From Macrotis lagotis (Eukaryota > Chordata > Mammalia > Peramelemorphia > Peramelidae): a stretch of 64,000 nt of DNA. The DNA is taken from the NCBI RefSeq assembly GCF_037893015.1, contig NC_133661.1, forward strand, positions 220,788,445 to 220,852,444, read 5' to 3'. The notes under the pieces are model-generated. The model was not told the origin of the DNA. It searched no databases and saw nothing but the letters and a program-made list of their open reading frames with translations. Every line of letters starts with the position of its first letter. Within the stretch, counting starts at the first letter, position 1. Shown piece after piece: positions 46,295 to 57,151 of this stretch. The position numbers and the translations under genes were made by a program.

Positions 46295-46563
46295 GTTTTG
46301 TTGTTGTTGCTCAATTGTTTCAATCATGTCTGACTCTGTGATCCTGCTTGGCCTTTTCTTGGCAAAGATTTGGAATGGTTTGCCATAGCCTTCTCAAGTT
46401 TATTTTTATAGATAAGGAAACTGAGAAATAAGGAAAATAAGGTTAAGTGATTTGGCCAGGATCACATAGCTAAAATGTGTGTGAGGTCAGATTTGAGCTC
46501 AGGAAGATGAGTCTTTCTGACTCCAGAACCAACACTCTATCTGTTGAACTATTTAACTGTCCC
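46295..46563 (-). mobile_element. MAR1/Mon1-type older SINE
   Basis: Read on plus: CAATCATGTCTGACTCTGTG, CTTTTCTTGGCAAAGATTTG, TTTGCCATAGCCTTCTCAAG, GATAAGGAAACTGAG, GCTCAGGAAGATGAGTCTTT, CTGACTCCAGAACCAACACT. Nearly full length. Confidence 0.88.
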
Positions 46564-46659
46564 AAGACTTCCCTATACTCCTAAAATTCTGCCACACCAT
46601 TTTAATTTTCCCTTATATCTTTTGAAAGATGATAGGATGTCAGATTAGAGCTACATAGG

Positions 46660-46815
46660 ACATTATAGCTTATGAGCCCAATCTTCTCATTTTGTAGATA
46701 AGAAAGATGGAGACACTCAGAGGTTAAATTACTTGCTTAGAGTTTCATAACTAGAAAGTAACTGAATTTAGACCTGAACTCAAGTCTTCTTGTGCTCTAT
46801 CAACTATGTCATACT
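46660..46815 (-). mobile_element. MIR-like SINE relic
   Basis: Read on plus: TCATTTTGTAGATAAGAAAG, CAGAGGTTAAATTACTTGC, CTGAACTCAAGTCTTCTTG. Confidence 0.55.
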
Positions 46816-46854
46816 ATGTCTCAAAGTTGTGATTGCATATGGGGGTGGGGTAGG

Positions 46855-46855
46855 A

Positions 46856-46890
<35 letters not shown>
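46855..46890. repeat. (GT)n microsatellite
   Basis: About 16 GT units. Confidence 0.95.
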
Positions 46891-46893
<3 letters not shown>

Positions 46894-47959
46894 GGGCCCA
46901 AGTAAGAAGAGTAAAATGAAAGTCTTCTATCTATTCCATGCCAAAACACAAGTGGAAACTGTCTTCCTAAAGGTTAGAAATAGTTGTTTCTTCCCTTTCC
47001 CTAAAAGACAAATAGGAAGTTACTATTACCTGGAAGTCACATCTGAAAAACTACCTGCCACAGGCATAACAGTTTCCAAACATTGTTGGGAATGAAATAT
47101 TGCTTTGATATCCACCTGTCTTTAATACTTCTAGTACTGACTTCTAGTACCCATAAACCTGGAAATCCTGGTTCTCCTAACCCAGTCAGTTCCATGTCCC
47201 TCCCTGTATTGTTGAAATTCTCTATTCTGAAGTTATCAACCACACTGCCCAAAGCTCCCAAGTGGAGCAGAATCAAATTGAAATATAATTGGGAAATATT
47301 TAAGAAAATAAATAAAAATACAATAGAACATTAAATGTTAATATATAATTTTCTAAGTAAATATGTACTTGCAATTATACTTGTGCACCATTTAGTGACC
47401 CTCTTTTCTATTTGCTTTTGATACTCCTCCACCATTTCCCTTCATCTCCTTGAATTTTACTTTTTCCTTGTGCCTGTGTTAAAACTGTATCTTATTCTGG
47501 TCATCTTGACTACCCCCCACCTCCAACACCCATCACAAACACACACATACACTCATACTTCTATGGTATGTATGGTAAGTAAATTTGTAAGTAACCAGTA
47601 TGAAGAAGAAGTAACAGGACAAAATATTGAAAAGGAGAAGCTGGAAGTCACATAAAATTGTCCCAAAGATCAAAGGAACATAATTTACAAATTGTTTCTT
47701 ATATCAAGTAAAATTCACATCCTGCCAATATGTGCTGAATCAGCAGAAACCATTTAGGTGCTGTGCAGTCATGGCCCTATTTAAATCTCTGACAAGTTTC
47801 AGACATCCACTGCAAGATTAGCAAAAGTTTCAAAAGTGATGATAATTTTAAGATGATGAGTGTATATTAACTTTAAAGTTTTACTGACAATTCTGAAATG
47901 ATTTGGATATATCAGTGAATTAATCCTAATGTGTAGATAAGAGTCTGTTTTCCCAAAAA
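46891..47959. other. Unassigned sequence
   Basis: No gene or repeat family recognised; a short CA-rich patch at 47535-47550. Confidence 0.3.
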
Positions 47960-48240
47960 AGGTAAACTAGGTAGGTGATGAAGTGAATAAAGCCTGACCT
48001 GGAATCAGGAAGACTCATCTTTTTGAGTTTGAATCTGGCTTTAGATATATTTATTAGCTGTGTGTTCCTGGGTAACTCACTTAATCCTGTTTGCCTTGGA
48101 TTCCTCATCTGTAAAATAAGCTGGCAAGGAAATGGCAAACCATTCTGGCTTCTTTGTCAAAAAACAAAACAAAACAAAAAAAACCACCAAAAACCAAAAA
48201 ATCAAACCCAAATGGGATCACAAAGAGTCATTCAGAACTG
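47960..48240 (+). mobile_element. MAR1/Mon1-type older SINE
   Basis: TAGGTGATGAAGTGAATAAA, CCTGGAATCAGGAAGACTCA, GTTCCTGGGTAACTCACTTA, AAGGAAATGGCAAACCATTC, then a CAAAACAAAA tract, GGGATCACAAAGAGTCATTC. Confidence 0.85.
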
Positions 48241-48852
48241 AAAGACTGACTGAATGTTCAAAAAAAAAATCTTTAAAAATAGACTTCAAATTTCTACTCT
48301 CTACTTCCCCCTCCTCCACTCCAACACTCTTCCTTTTTTTAAAAAAAAATATTTTATTTGTTTGCCAATTACACACATGAGTAGTTTCTACCTATATTTT
48401 TTGGTAAGGTTTTAAATTTTACACTTTTTCTCCCATCCTCTTTTCCCTCCCCCCCCCCACAGAAGGCGGTCTGATAATCTTTAAATTGTTTCCATACTAT
48501 ACAGTGATCAAAATTGAATATATTGAGAAAGAAATCATATCCTTGAGGAGAAAATAAAATATTAGAGATAGCAAAATTATGTAGTACATAAGACACTCAT
48601 TTTAAAAATTGAAGATAGTAGACTTTGGTCTTTGTTTAAACTCCACAGTTCTTTCTCTGAATACAGATGGTATTCTCTGTCATAGGTACACTAAAATTGT
48701 CCGTGATCATTGCATTGATGAAATGAGCAAGTCCATTAAGGTTGATCATCACCCCCATGCTGCTGTTAGGGTATACAATGTTCTTCTGGCTCTACTCTTC
48801 ATGCCAACATCAGTTCATGCAAGTTTTTCCAGTCTTCTCTGAAATTCCTTCC

Positions 48853-49172
48853 TGTAAGGGACTGTTGTGTGTGGTAATACTGTAAACTTTCATCACCTGG
48901 TGTCCTCAAGCACCAGGGCCTTATTTCACAGGTTGATTGTAGAGTGCCATGGGAGTAGGAGTGGACCAGAGACTGGGGAGGATATTTAAGCACTTGTATT
49001 TGGTTTAATAAATGGAGAACTTGGAGATCTTGGAGTACTAGGAGAACTTTAAGGAGAACTTGTTATTCTTGTCTCCCTTGTCTCCTGCCCTTCAACTTTT
49101 GCCCGGGTAAGGATAAGCTAGCCAGCAAGAACCTAACACTTCCTGAGCAGCTAGTCTAACAGGAACTTCACA
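48853..49172 (+). mobile_element. Probable solo LTR of an endogenous retrovirus
   Basis: About 320 bp interrupting L1 F. It begins TGTAAGGGACTG and ends AACTTCACA, giving TG...CA ends (TGT/ACA). Inside are a TATA-like GATATTTAAGC (about 48981) and a polyadenylation signal AATAAA (about 49007), spaced as in an LTR. Flanks CTTCC and CTATC fit a worn 5-bp target duplication. No viral genes are present, as expected for recombination between two LTRs. The strand is inferred from the TATA and AATAAA order. Confidence 0.7.
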
Positions 49173-49209
49173 CTATCCCTCTTGGTTTCTAATAGAACAA
49201 TAGTGTTCC

Positions 49210-49214
<5 letters not shown>

Positions 49215-49298
<84 letters not shown>
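49215..49298. repeat. (CA)n(TA)n compound microsatellite
   Basis: Lies in L1 F where the related L1 E has only CACATACATATACCACAG (57563-57580). The array therefore grew from a short L1-encoded seed. Confidence 0.95.
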
Positions 49299-49306
<8 letters not shown>

Positions 49307-49395
49307 ACCACAATGTGTTCAACCATTCTCAGATTGATGGACATTCACTTGATTTCCAATTCTTTGCTACCACAAACATGACCCAGCACTCTTCC

Positions 49396-51129
49396 ATCTT
49401 CATCAGATCCTGTGCTTCCTATTCCTCCCAACTTTAATCCATAAATATATGAGTAATACTCTTTGACTCTCCTCCTCCCCATTCTACCTGCCTCCCTTCA
49501 CCATTCCACTTCTATCTCCTTCATTATTTGTCTGTTTCTTCTATGACTTATTAAAGTGTGATTGCAGTCCCATTTCTTACTGCCACCTTGGTTTTTCCTA
49601 GTGAGTTCACAAAGAACTTGGTATGCCTGCCCCAATTTCATAAATTATCAATTAAATGCCATTCCCAAGTTTCCAAAAAATCATTTATGGAACTTCAGAC
49701 CTGGTTGCTGTTGGTTCTGATAAATGGGTAAGAGGGATAGAATAGATGGTTTCTTTGGTTCCAAAGATTGATGGCTCACATTTGACAAACTAAGACTAAT
49801 GTTCTTGGGTATAAATAGATCAATGTATTTGTTTCATTTTAATTTCCTTTTTTACTGCAAATTTAAGAAACAAAAATTTCAATGAAAAAAGAAGAGTAGA
49901 AAATGAAGACTGAATGTGAAATTGTGACTTTCTATTACCCAGTTTGACCCCCATAGGTCATCCTCTGTGAACATTTCCTCACTTTCCTACAGAATTGTAA
50001 TGATTTCCTCTGACTGCTTTATACTGGCCATGTTGATTTAGAAGTTTTTTCTGTGTGATGATAACAAGACTTACAAAAAGACTACTTGTTGAACTCTAAA
50101 TGTTGATGATACAAGGTGTCACACTAAGTAGAAGAGGAACTTCCCAGTTGATAGATATCACCTGGATGCAGTTTTCAAGAAGAGATGTAACTCTAGCTAA
50201 GCAGGTGAAAGAGGGAAGGCTCTTTCCTTATCCAAATATGTCCAGGTGGAGTGTATACTTCTTTATGTGAATTTGTACCAAATGCTCCTGACTACCTTAC
50301 CTCTCCTTTTGTGTTTCTTTTCCTCTAGCAGTGATTTCCTGACTATCAAAAGATTCTGCAGTGAAGGTCTATGAGTTGTGGCCACAAGGGTTATACCTAC
50401 CAGAGAGATTGAAGAGATTGACAAGATTTGGTCTTTTTCCTTGATTGATTGATGAGCAGCATTGTCTCGAATTACATCAAATTATGATTATAATCATTTT
50501 TTACCTTCCCTCCTTTTCAAGTATCTTTCAAGTACACACAATCCTCCTCATGAGTAAAAGTATCATCCAAAGTCATATAATTTCTTGAACTATTTTACCT
50601 CTCCCCCAGGCCTATTTTCTCCCACACTTTACTTCACCCCCTCCCCACCCAGGGTACTTAACCCCTTGTTAAGTGAAGCACAGGATTAAGTCTAACCCTG
50701 ATCTAATTAACTGTAAGAATCTTAAAGATCTCTACATACTGGGAGGCTCTGGAGGTCTCACCTGAGAACTTTACAAATTATCACAAGTTACTGGGAGACA
50801 CTGATCAGGACTTCACAGTTTATGATGTCCTCATTAGCCAAGGTGCTAAGCAGAGTAGAATTAAAGTGGCTCAAAGTATAATGAGACATTTGAGTTTAAA
50901 GTTAACACTCCTGAAAATTTTCTTCAGGGCTTTTTGGCTCAAACATGGTGATGTTACCTTGGACCTCTTCATTGGAGAGATAAGACCCAACTATACCCAA
51001 ATCCTTAGAGTCCATTCTCTTGAATTATATTTGACCCTTTAATTATCCTAAGATAAGTAAAGTTCTAAAGAATCAGAAGTGTTATATCTTCCCTTTTAGG
51101 GTGGTACATAATTGATGGTCTTGACCAAC
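49396..51129. other. Unassigned sequence
   Basis: About 1.7 kb. No gene, RNA or repeat family recognised; it may contain unique DNA or an old element I cannot name. Confidence 0.35.
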
Positions 51130-51199
51130 ATTTGTTTTGTTTTGAGTTTTTTCCCTTCCCCTTTTCCTTTACCTTTGTTATGCAACTCTTGAATCATGT

Positions 51200-52260
51200 A
51201 TTTGGTGATTGAATTCTCTGTTCAGTTCTGGTCTTTGTGGCATAAAACTCTGGAAGTCCTCTATTTAGTCGAACATCCATCATTTTCCCTGACAGTATAT
51301 GCTGAATTTTGCAGAGTAGTACATTTCTGTGTATAATTCCAGGTCCTTTGCTCTTTGATATATGGTATTCCAGGTCTTCCTATCCTTTAATGTTGAGACT
51401 GATAGGTCCTGTGTAAGTCTAATTGTGTTTCCTTTGCATTTTAAATGATTTCTCTTTTCTACTTTCAGTATTCTCTCCTTTGAGAGTTCTGGAATTTGGC
51501 TATAATGGCCCTTGAAGTTTTCTTCCTGGGGTCTTTCTGGAGGGGTTCTGTGAATTCTTTCTTTTTTTTTAGTTTTTGCAAGGCATTGGGGTTAAGTGAC
51601 TTGCCCAAGGTGACACAGCTAGGTAATTATTAAGTGTCTGAGGCCAAATTTGAACTCAGGTCATCCTGACCAGGGCTGGTGCTCTATACACTGTGCCACC
51701 TAGCTGCCCCCTGTGGATTCTTTAAATGGTTTATTGTTTTCTTGTTCTAGTAGATTTGGACAGTTTTCCCCTTATAATTTCTGGCATGATGTTGCTCAGG
51801 TTCTTTTTTTGATCTAGCTTTATAGTAGTCCTATGATTCAAAGATTGTCTCTCCTGGATCTATTTTCCAGGTCATCGGTTTTCCCTAAAGCATACTTTAT
51901 ATTTTCTTCAATTTGTTCAGCCTTTTTATTTTGTTTGATGGAATCTTGTAGCCTTATAGATTCATTGGTTTCTGTTTTGTTCAATTCTATTTTTTAGGGT
52001 TTTATTTTCTTCAATTTGCTTTTGTGTTTTCTTTTCCAGTTGGTTATTTTTATTTTTAACAGAGTTGATTTCTTTGGGCAATTTTTCATAATTTTCCTGC
52101 ATGACTCTCATTTCTTTTTCCCATTTTCCTTCTTCCTCTCTTCTTTGGTTTTCAATTTTTTTTTAAATTCTTCAATGAGCTTTTGTACTTGAGTCTAATT
52201 TCTAGTTTGTTTTGATACTTCTCCTCTGAGTGATTTTGCACTGCTTTCTTCTTCAGACAT
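51200..52260 (-). pseudogene. ORF1 of the second half-L1
   Basis: Start MSEEESSAKSLRGEVSK at 52260. A coiled-coil region rich in Lys, Glu, Asn and Ile follows (KKKLKTKEERK, ITNWKRKHKSKLK), then DDLENRSRRDNL near 51855, the conserved entry to the L1 ORF1 RNA-binding domain, and the C-terminal domain. Several stops and shifts, plus the SINE insertion, make it a relic. L1 ORF1 proteins bind RNA as trimers. Confidence 0.75.
51561..51710 (-). mobile_element. Marsupial tRNA-derived SINE in the half-L1
   Basis: Minus-strand copy, target duplication CTGTGAATTCTTT (51548-51560) and CTGTGGATTCTTT (51711-51723). Confidence 0.97.
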
Positions 52261-52325
52261 GGCATTGTTATCATCTTTGTCTGTTGTTTTAGTTCTGCTC
52301 CTGGGATATAGGGAGTATAGATCCA

Positions 52326-52363
<38 letters not shown>

Positions 52364-52875
52364 GGGGCTGGAATCTGATCCCTGACTTGTCATTGACCAA
52401 GATGTTACCTATGGAATCCAGGCCTTGCCATCGCAGAGGTTTTTTCCTTCCTTTATGTCCAGGTTCTGACTTCGCAGTTGTTTGTTCCCGACCTATTCCT
52501 GTCTTTTACCCTGGTGTTCTTGGGTTTCAGATTTTGGTTTGGTTTGAGGTCCTCCCTGCTGGTTTGCTATCTAGCTGCCCAGCCTCTGCTGTTGTTAAGC
52601 TGTCAGGACCTCATTGAATTGTGGCTAAAAGCCTCCCACTGTTTTTCCCACTTTCTAGCCTCTAGGTCTTCACTTCCCCTTTTCCCCTCAAAGGGACAGA
52701 CTTTCACTGAAGATCCTCCATGATGTTTACAGTTGAAAACTTCTTTGAATTTTCTCTTTTTCTTGGTGGGGATCTATAGTTTGAATGTCAGAGTAGAAGC
52801 TTTATTTATCTTTGGTAGGGAAAAGTTCCAGGAGCTTGTTAGATTCGTACTGCCATCTGATCTCTGCCCCAGAAG

Positions 52876-53715
52876 TCAAATTCTCCCTTTTTTCAAGCTA
52901 CAACCATCCTCCCAATCTTATAGGTTTTGAAGATTTGGATTTTTGACAAGAGAAGTTTGAGCATTGGAGAAGGATATCCCTGTGAAGATCTCTCTTGCTG
53001 TTTGATGACAGTGTCCTCAGTGGAGGTGAAATTCAACATGATTATAAAACAATAATGCAAAAACTTTATTACCCTAAAAACCTCCCATTATTGCTACTAA
53101 TGGTAGTGATAAAATAATGAAAATTTCTAAATAATCTATGATTTTTTAAAAGAGGAATTTTTTTAATTGTGGACTCCTTTAAAGTTACAAACATTTCTGA
53201 GGCATGTTTAAAATGAGGAACTCTTCATCAGGTGACATTAAGGTTATGATATGATAGGGATAGAGATAATTCCTTTAGATAACATGTATTTCCAAGTTAT
53301 CATATGGAGTTAATGGTCAGACAGTGCTTACACATTTGAAAATGGAAATACTCCAACTATAGCACTTAGTAGTCAGAACCCTGCATCCAAAACCAAGGAG
53401 AGATGTCCATGATGTACTCAGTAATCTTAGAACCAGAGGGAGAGAGGGAAATGCCGATATCATTATTCTGGGATGTCTCTTACAATTAGCTACATTTTGG
53501 CTCAAGTTAGTGTATTCTCCATGATCCTAACTTGTAAGAAGTAGCTAAATACTCAGTATCATTACCCACCATGAATCTACATAAATCCACTCTGAGTGGA
53601 AGTATGCCAAAGCTTGAACATACTTCTAAGGGTCAATACCACAGAGGTAACAACTACCTGATCTTTTAGGAAACCTATTTTAATAGCAATGAAATTGTAG
53701 AAATTATACTAGCTA
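52876..53715. other. Unassigned sequence
   Basis: No gene or repeat family recognised. Confidence 0.3.
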
Positions 53716-53867
53716 GGGGTGGCTAGGTGGTGCAGTGGATAGAGCACCAGCCCTGGAGTCAGGAGTACCTGAGTTCAAATCCGGCCTCACACATTTAATA
53801 ATGACCTAGCTGTGTGGCCTTGGGCAAGCCACTTAACCCCACTGCCTTGCAAAAAAAAAAAAAACTA
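53716..53867 (+). mobile_element. Marsupial tRNA-derived SINE
   Basis: Complete plus-strand copy GGGGTGGCTAGGTGGTGCAG with A-tail. Perfect target duplication AGAAATTATACTAGCT. Confidence 0.97.
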
Positions 53868-53884
53868 AAGAAATTATACTAGCT

Positions 53885-54724
53885 CCTTTGCATTGTGGGC
53901 TTCTGAATGATCTAAGAAGTTTCTTTAAAGGTTTTTTCTCTATTACATTCTTCTGGTTATGATTCTTTTAAACAAAGGGCTGTATCTAAAAGCAGCAAAA
54001 AAAAAAAACAGTAGGTAAGAGTCTGAGATGCCTTCATTAGGAGATCTGAGCCAATATTCCATCCAAGATTGGAGTGATAAAAATCAATGCAGAGAAAGAA
54101 GGACTTTTGGGGAATTCATGGATGAAGTCTTGGCCTTCTTTTAAACCTTTGTGACCTCAGAATCTAGGAGTAGGCAGCCTTGGAAGAATCTAGGAGCAGG
54201 CAACCAAAATAACTCAGAGGGGCTCATAAAGGCAAAGGGCTTCCACAGCAGAAATGGGCTCATTAGCATTCTCGGATAATAGATCTAAAATGAGATAGTC
54301 CAGGTATCCTGGGTCACATCAAGACAATTTGTTTTTATCAATTATCTTTTCCCTAGAACCACTCTACATCTGGTTTCTTCAGTAGGAAATCCACAGATAT
54401 GAGGATTATGGTTTGCTCTTGGTCCACAAACATAGGCACCCAGCCATTGTCACAGTAGTACACAGACTTGTCTTGTTCTTTTAGCATTCAAGGGATGTTG
54501 AGATAACAGAGCTCTATGTCCAGAATCCCAACCCTGTTTCAGGGCTAGGCACAGTTCTGTAAAACTGATGCTTTTTCATACTCTTGCTTTTCCTGAAAGG
54601 ATCAAGGTGATCCAGCTGATAGTTAGATTTTCTGGGTGATCTCCATTCTGCAGGGAGCTACCTCATGCCACAATTTCTGCCTCCATCTGACTGAATTTTT
54701 ATTTTTTATCCTTTCCTTTTTTTT
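53885..54724. other. Unassigned, with a short coding-like minus frame
   Basis: At about 54354-54480 the minus strand stays open for about 45 codons (SVYYCDNGWVPMFV, DQEQTIILISVDFLL, KKPDVEW). The style is protein-like but I do not recognise it and a frame this short occurs by chance. No other sign of a gene. Confidence 0.3.
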
Positions 54725-54881
54725 AGGTTTTTTTTTTTTTTTTGCAAGGCAATGGGGTTAAGTGGCTTGCCCAAGGCCACACATAGAGGTAATTATTATT
54801 AAGTGTCTGAGGCTGGATTTGAACTCAGGTACACCTGACTCCAGGGCTGGTGCTCTATCCACTGTGCCACCTAGCCTCCCC
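54725..54881 (-). mobile_element. Marsupial tRNA-derived SINE
   Basis: Minus-strand copy. Target duplication TATCCTTTCCTTTTTT on both sides. Confidence 0.96.
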
Positions 54882-55524
54882 TATCCTTTCCTTTTTTGAG
54901 TGGAAATAAATGACCTGTTCTATATCTAATTTATGTTTGTATACATACCCTTTTACTATGGAGAATCTTTAGTTTTTCAAGTCCATAATCATTTCTATAA
55001 TTAGCAATTATAAATTATATATGTATATATAATTATTAAAAATAGCAATTATTTCAAAAGAAGTCAGGGTGGGGTGAAGAGTAATGAATGTGAGAATAAG
55101 GAGAGCATATGTTCCTTATTGAGAATCAGGTAACCCAAGAACAATTAGTGCTGCTTAAATCTGGTTGGCAAGTACAGGACAGAAATTGACTTAGGTAGCC
55201 ACTATGCTGAAAGAACATATCAACCTTAACATAATACATTTTCCTCCATTTTGCTTTTTTAAAAATGTTTTATTAATATTTCTTTCTTCTTTTTTGTTTT
55301 TGCATCATTATCACTACCTAACCATTCCCACTCCTAAATTCTCAAAACAGAAGAGTTTTGTTTAACATGTTGCTTTCTATTATGACACATGTACATAGTA
55401 ACAGTGACTTATTGGAAAGAATATCTTATTTTGTATGCCCAACATTTTGGATACTATGATTGACCAATGTAATGTATTATGTGGGCCTTCACTTTCAAAT
55501 CATTCTGTTTAGTCCTAAATTTTT
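54882..55524. other. Unassigned AT-rich sequence
   Basis: No gene or repeat family recognised; a small TATA tract around 55012-55035. Confidence 0.3.
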
Positions 55525-55745
55525 GGGCAGAGCACTGGGCCTGGATTCAGGAAAACCTGAGACCAAATCAGGCCTCAGACACAATAACTGTGTGACCTTA
55601 GACAAATCTCTTTACCCTGCCTATTTCAATTTCCTTATGTGTAAAATGAACTGAAGGAAGAAATAGTGAACCACTCTAATATCTTTGTCTAAAAAAACTG
55701 CAAATAGGGTCATGAAGAGTTGGATGCAACTGAAACTATTTAATA
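55525..55745 (+). mobile_element. MAR1/Mon1-type older SINE
   Basis: GCAGAGCACTGGGCCTGGAT, CAGGAAAACCTGAGACC, CTGTGTGACCTTAGACAAAT, GAACTGAAGGAAGAAATAG, GGGTCATGAAGAGTTGGATG. Plus strand, diverged. Confidence 0.85.
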
Positions 55746-55859
55746 ACAAGTTAGAGATCCTCATACTTGTATATAGCACTAGGTTTATTTTTATATAAAA
55801 CTACAGAAATATTTTCCTCTTGGATTGACAGCAAATTGCTCTTTCTCTCTCTCAACACA

Positions 55860-56185
55860 ATGACACATTCATTTTGTTGTCAAATGGCTCATAATCCAAT
55901 CACTTGATTTTTATTGCAAGGAATGACTAACTGCTGCTTGAATCCAATGCCCTTGTTCTCTTGGTATCTCCATGGGAACTTTATAATTCATAATTAATTA
56001 GGCAACAAGAGAGAATGAGGACCCCTTTTTGGTATAATAATTCATGCCCTGTTCAAGCTTATTGCATCTCTGCAACAAAGATTGAATAAATATGCCATTA
56101 ATCATGGGTTGGAGGAGAGCTATTGTGATTGCAGCATATTTCTAATGCAAATAAAGAAAAAATGTCACTTTTCCCCTCCAACTAA
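55860..56185. promoter_or_regulatory. Candidate noncoding regulatory block
   Basis: Repeat-free AT-rich stretch holding many transcription-factor-like cores close together: CATAATTAATTAGG (about 55988), TGCCATTAATCATGG (about 56091), the perfect octamer ATGCAAAT (56144) and CATAATCCAATCAC (about 55889). No open frame. Such clusters are typical of conserved developmental enhancers, but motif density in AT-rich DNA is weak evidence; function is an inference. Confidence 0.25.
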
Positions 56186-57020
56186 TCCTTTAAATGTGGA
56201 TATATAATAATAATAGTTTTTATTTATTTATTTATACTGTACTAATTCCCCAGAGCTCAATAAAGCACTATGAAAGCAAAATAGTAGTTCAAAAAAAAAC
56301 CCCAGCAGATTTTTACCCAGTTGAATCCAAAAACTGAACAAGGAAAAGAAAATGAGAAAGATGGGAAAGAGAGACTATAGAGGATGACTAAAAGAAAAAT
56401 GAAGGGAGTAAGTTTTTTATAGATGGACTGTTTGCAGTGTCATGTTTTTGTTTATTTATCTTTAGATCTCAAAAATGAACCTACACAGGTTGCTATTGGC
56501 AGAGCTATGACTAGGTTACATCCTTGGACATTCATCTCTTCCAGTGGAATTGAGAATAATAGGAGGTGGTACCTTATTTGGGACTCAGAAAGTCATTGGA
56601 GTTCTACAGTGAGAAAAGAGTGTCTAGTCTCTCCTAGGATGTAGGTATCCCATGTATACAATACATAATATCATCCCCTCCCACCCCCGTAAAGAAAGAC
56701 CACTGAAGGTGAATGAGGGGACAGATTAATTTTATTCCTCCTTTTCTCTTCATTTTCTCCCGTATCTTTTCTCTCTCGCTCTCCCTCTTTCCCTCCTCCT
56801 TCTTTCTTCTTCTCCCTCATTGGCCATTACATAGGATAATACTGCTAAACATTTAGAAAAATAATTTGTTTTCATGTACATATCAATGAACATGATCACC
56901 TTTTCATAAAAAAGACTGAGTGGGAATACTTGGTAGGAAGGTTATTGTTTCCTGAAGAACTATTTCAGTTCAAGTGAATGATAATAAATAGTTAATATAG
57001 TGCTTTTCTCATACCAACTT
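56186..57020. other. Unassigned sequence
   Basis: A pyrimidine-rich patch at 56735-56818; the 73-codon frame at 56423-56644 shows no domain I know. Confidence 0.3.
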
Positions 57021-57151
57021 TGGAGTATTGTTATTCTTTTTTCATAGAGCAAGAAACTGGGACTTGGAGCTGAACGGAGCTGAACTGATATCTCTGATCA
57101 TAAGATTATGAAAAAGGTGATCTCATACTTGAACTCAGGTTTTCTCATTCT
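57021..57151 (-). mobile_element. MIR-like SINE, left half (split by L1 E)
   Basis: CATACTTGAACTCAGGTTTT and upstream AAACTGGGACTTGGAGC resemble the inner part of a MIR. The remaining end, ATTGCACCACACT, lies after L1 E at 59771-59785. Confidence 0.5.

Larger units (their letters stand above)
48334..49382 (-). mobile_element. L1 element F, 5'-truncated, with a solo LTR inside
   Basis: Minus-strand L1 3' UTR and ORF2 end. Read on plus: T/A-rich start, CCCACAGAAGGCGGTCTGAT, TTTCCATACTATACAGTGAT, GAGCAAGTCCATTAAGGTTG, ACAATGTTCTTCTGGCTCTA, then after the LTR CCCTCTTGGTTTCTAATAGA and GATTGATGGACATTCACTTG. Target duplication CCAACACTCTTCC (48321-48333) and CCAGCACTCTTCC (49383-49395), one mismatch. 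The L1 portion is about 700 bp once the LTR is removed. Confidence 0.93.
51130..52875 (-). mobile_element. Second half-L1 (HAL1-like) element
   Basis: Minus strand, starting at 52875 CTTCTGGGGCAGAGATCAG, followed by a leader, a 32-base A-run (52329-52360 as T on plus) and an ORF1 from the ATG at 52260. After ORF1 comes a purine-rich stretch and an A-rich end (AAAACAAAACAAATG). No ORF2 sequence is present. A SINE (51561-51710) interrupts ORF1. It is more diverged than elements A to C. Confidence 0.75.
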
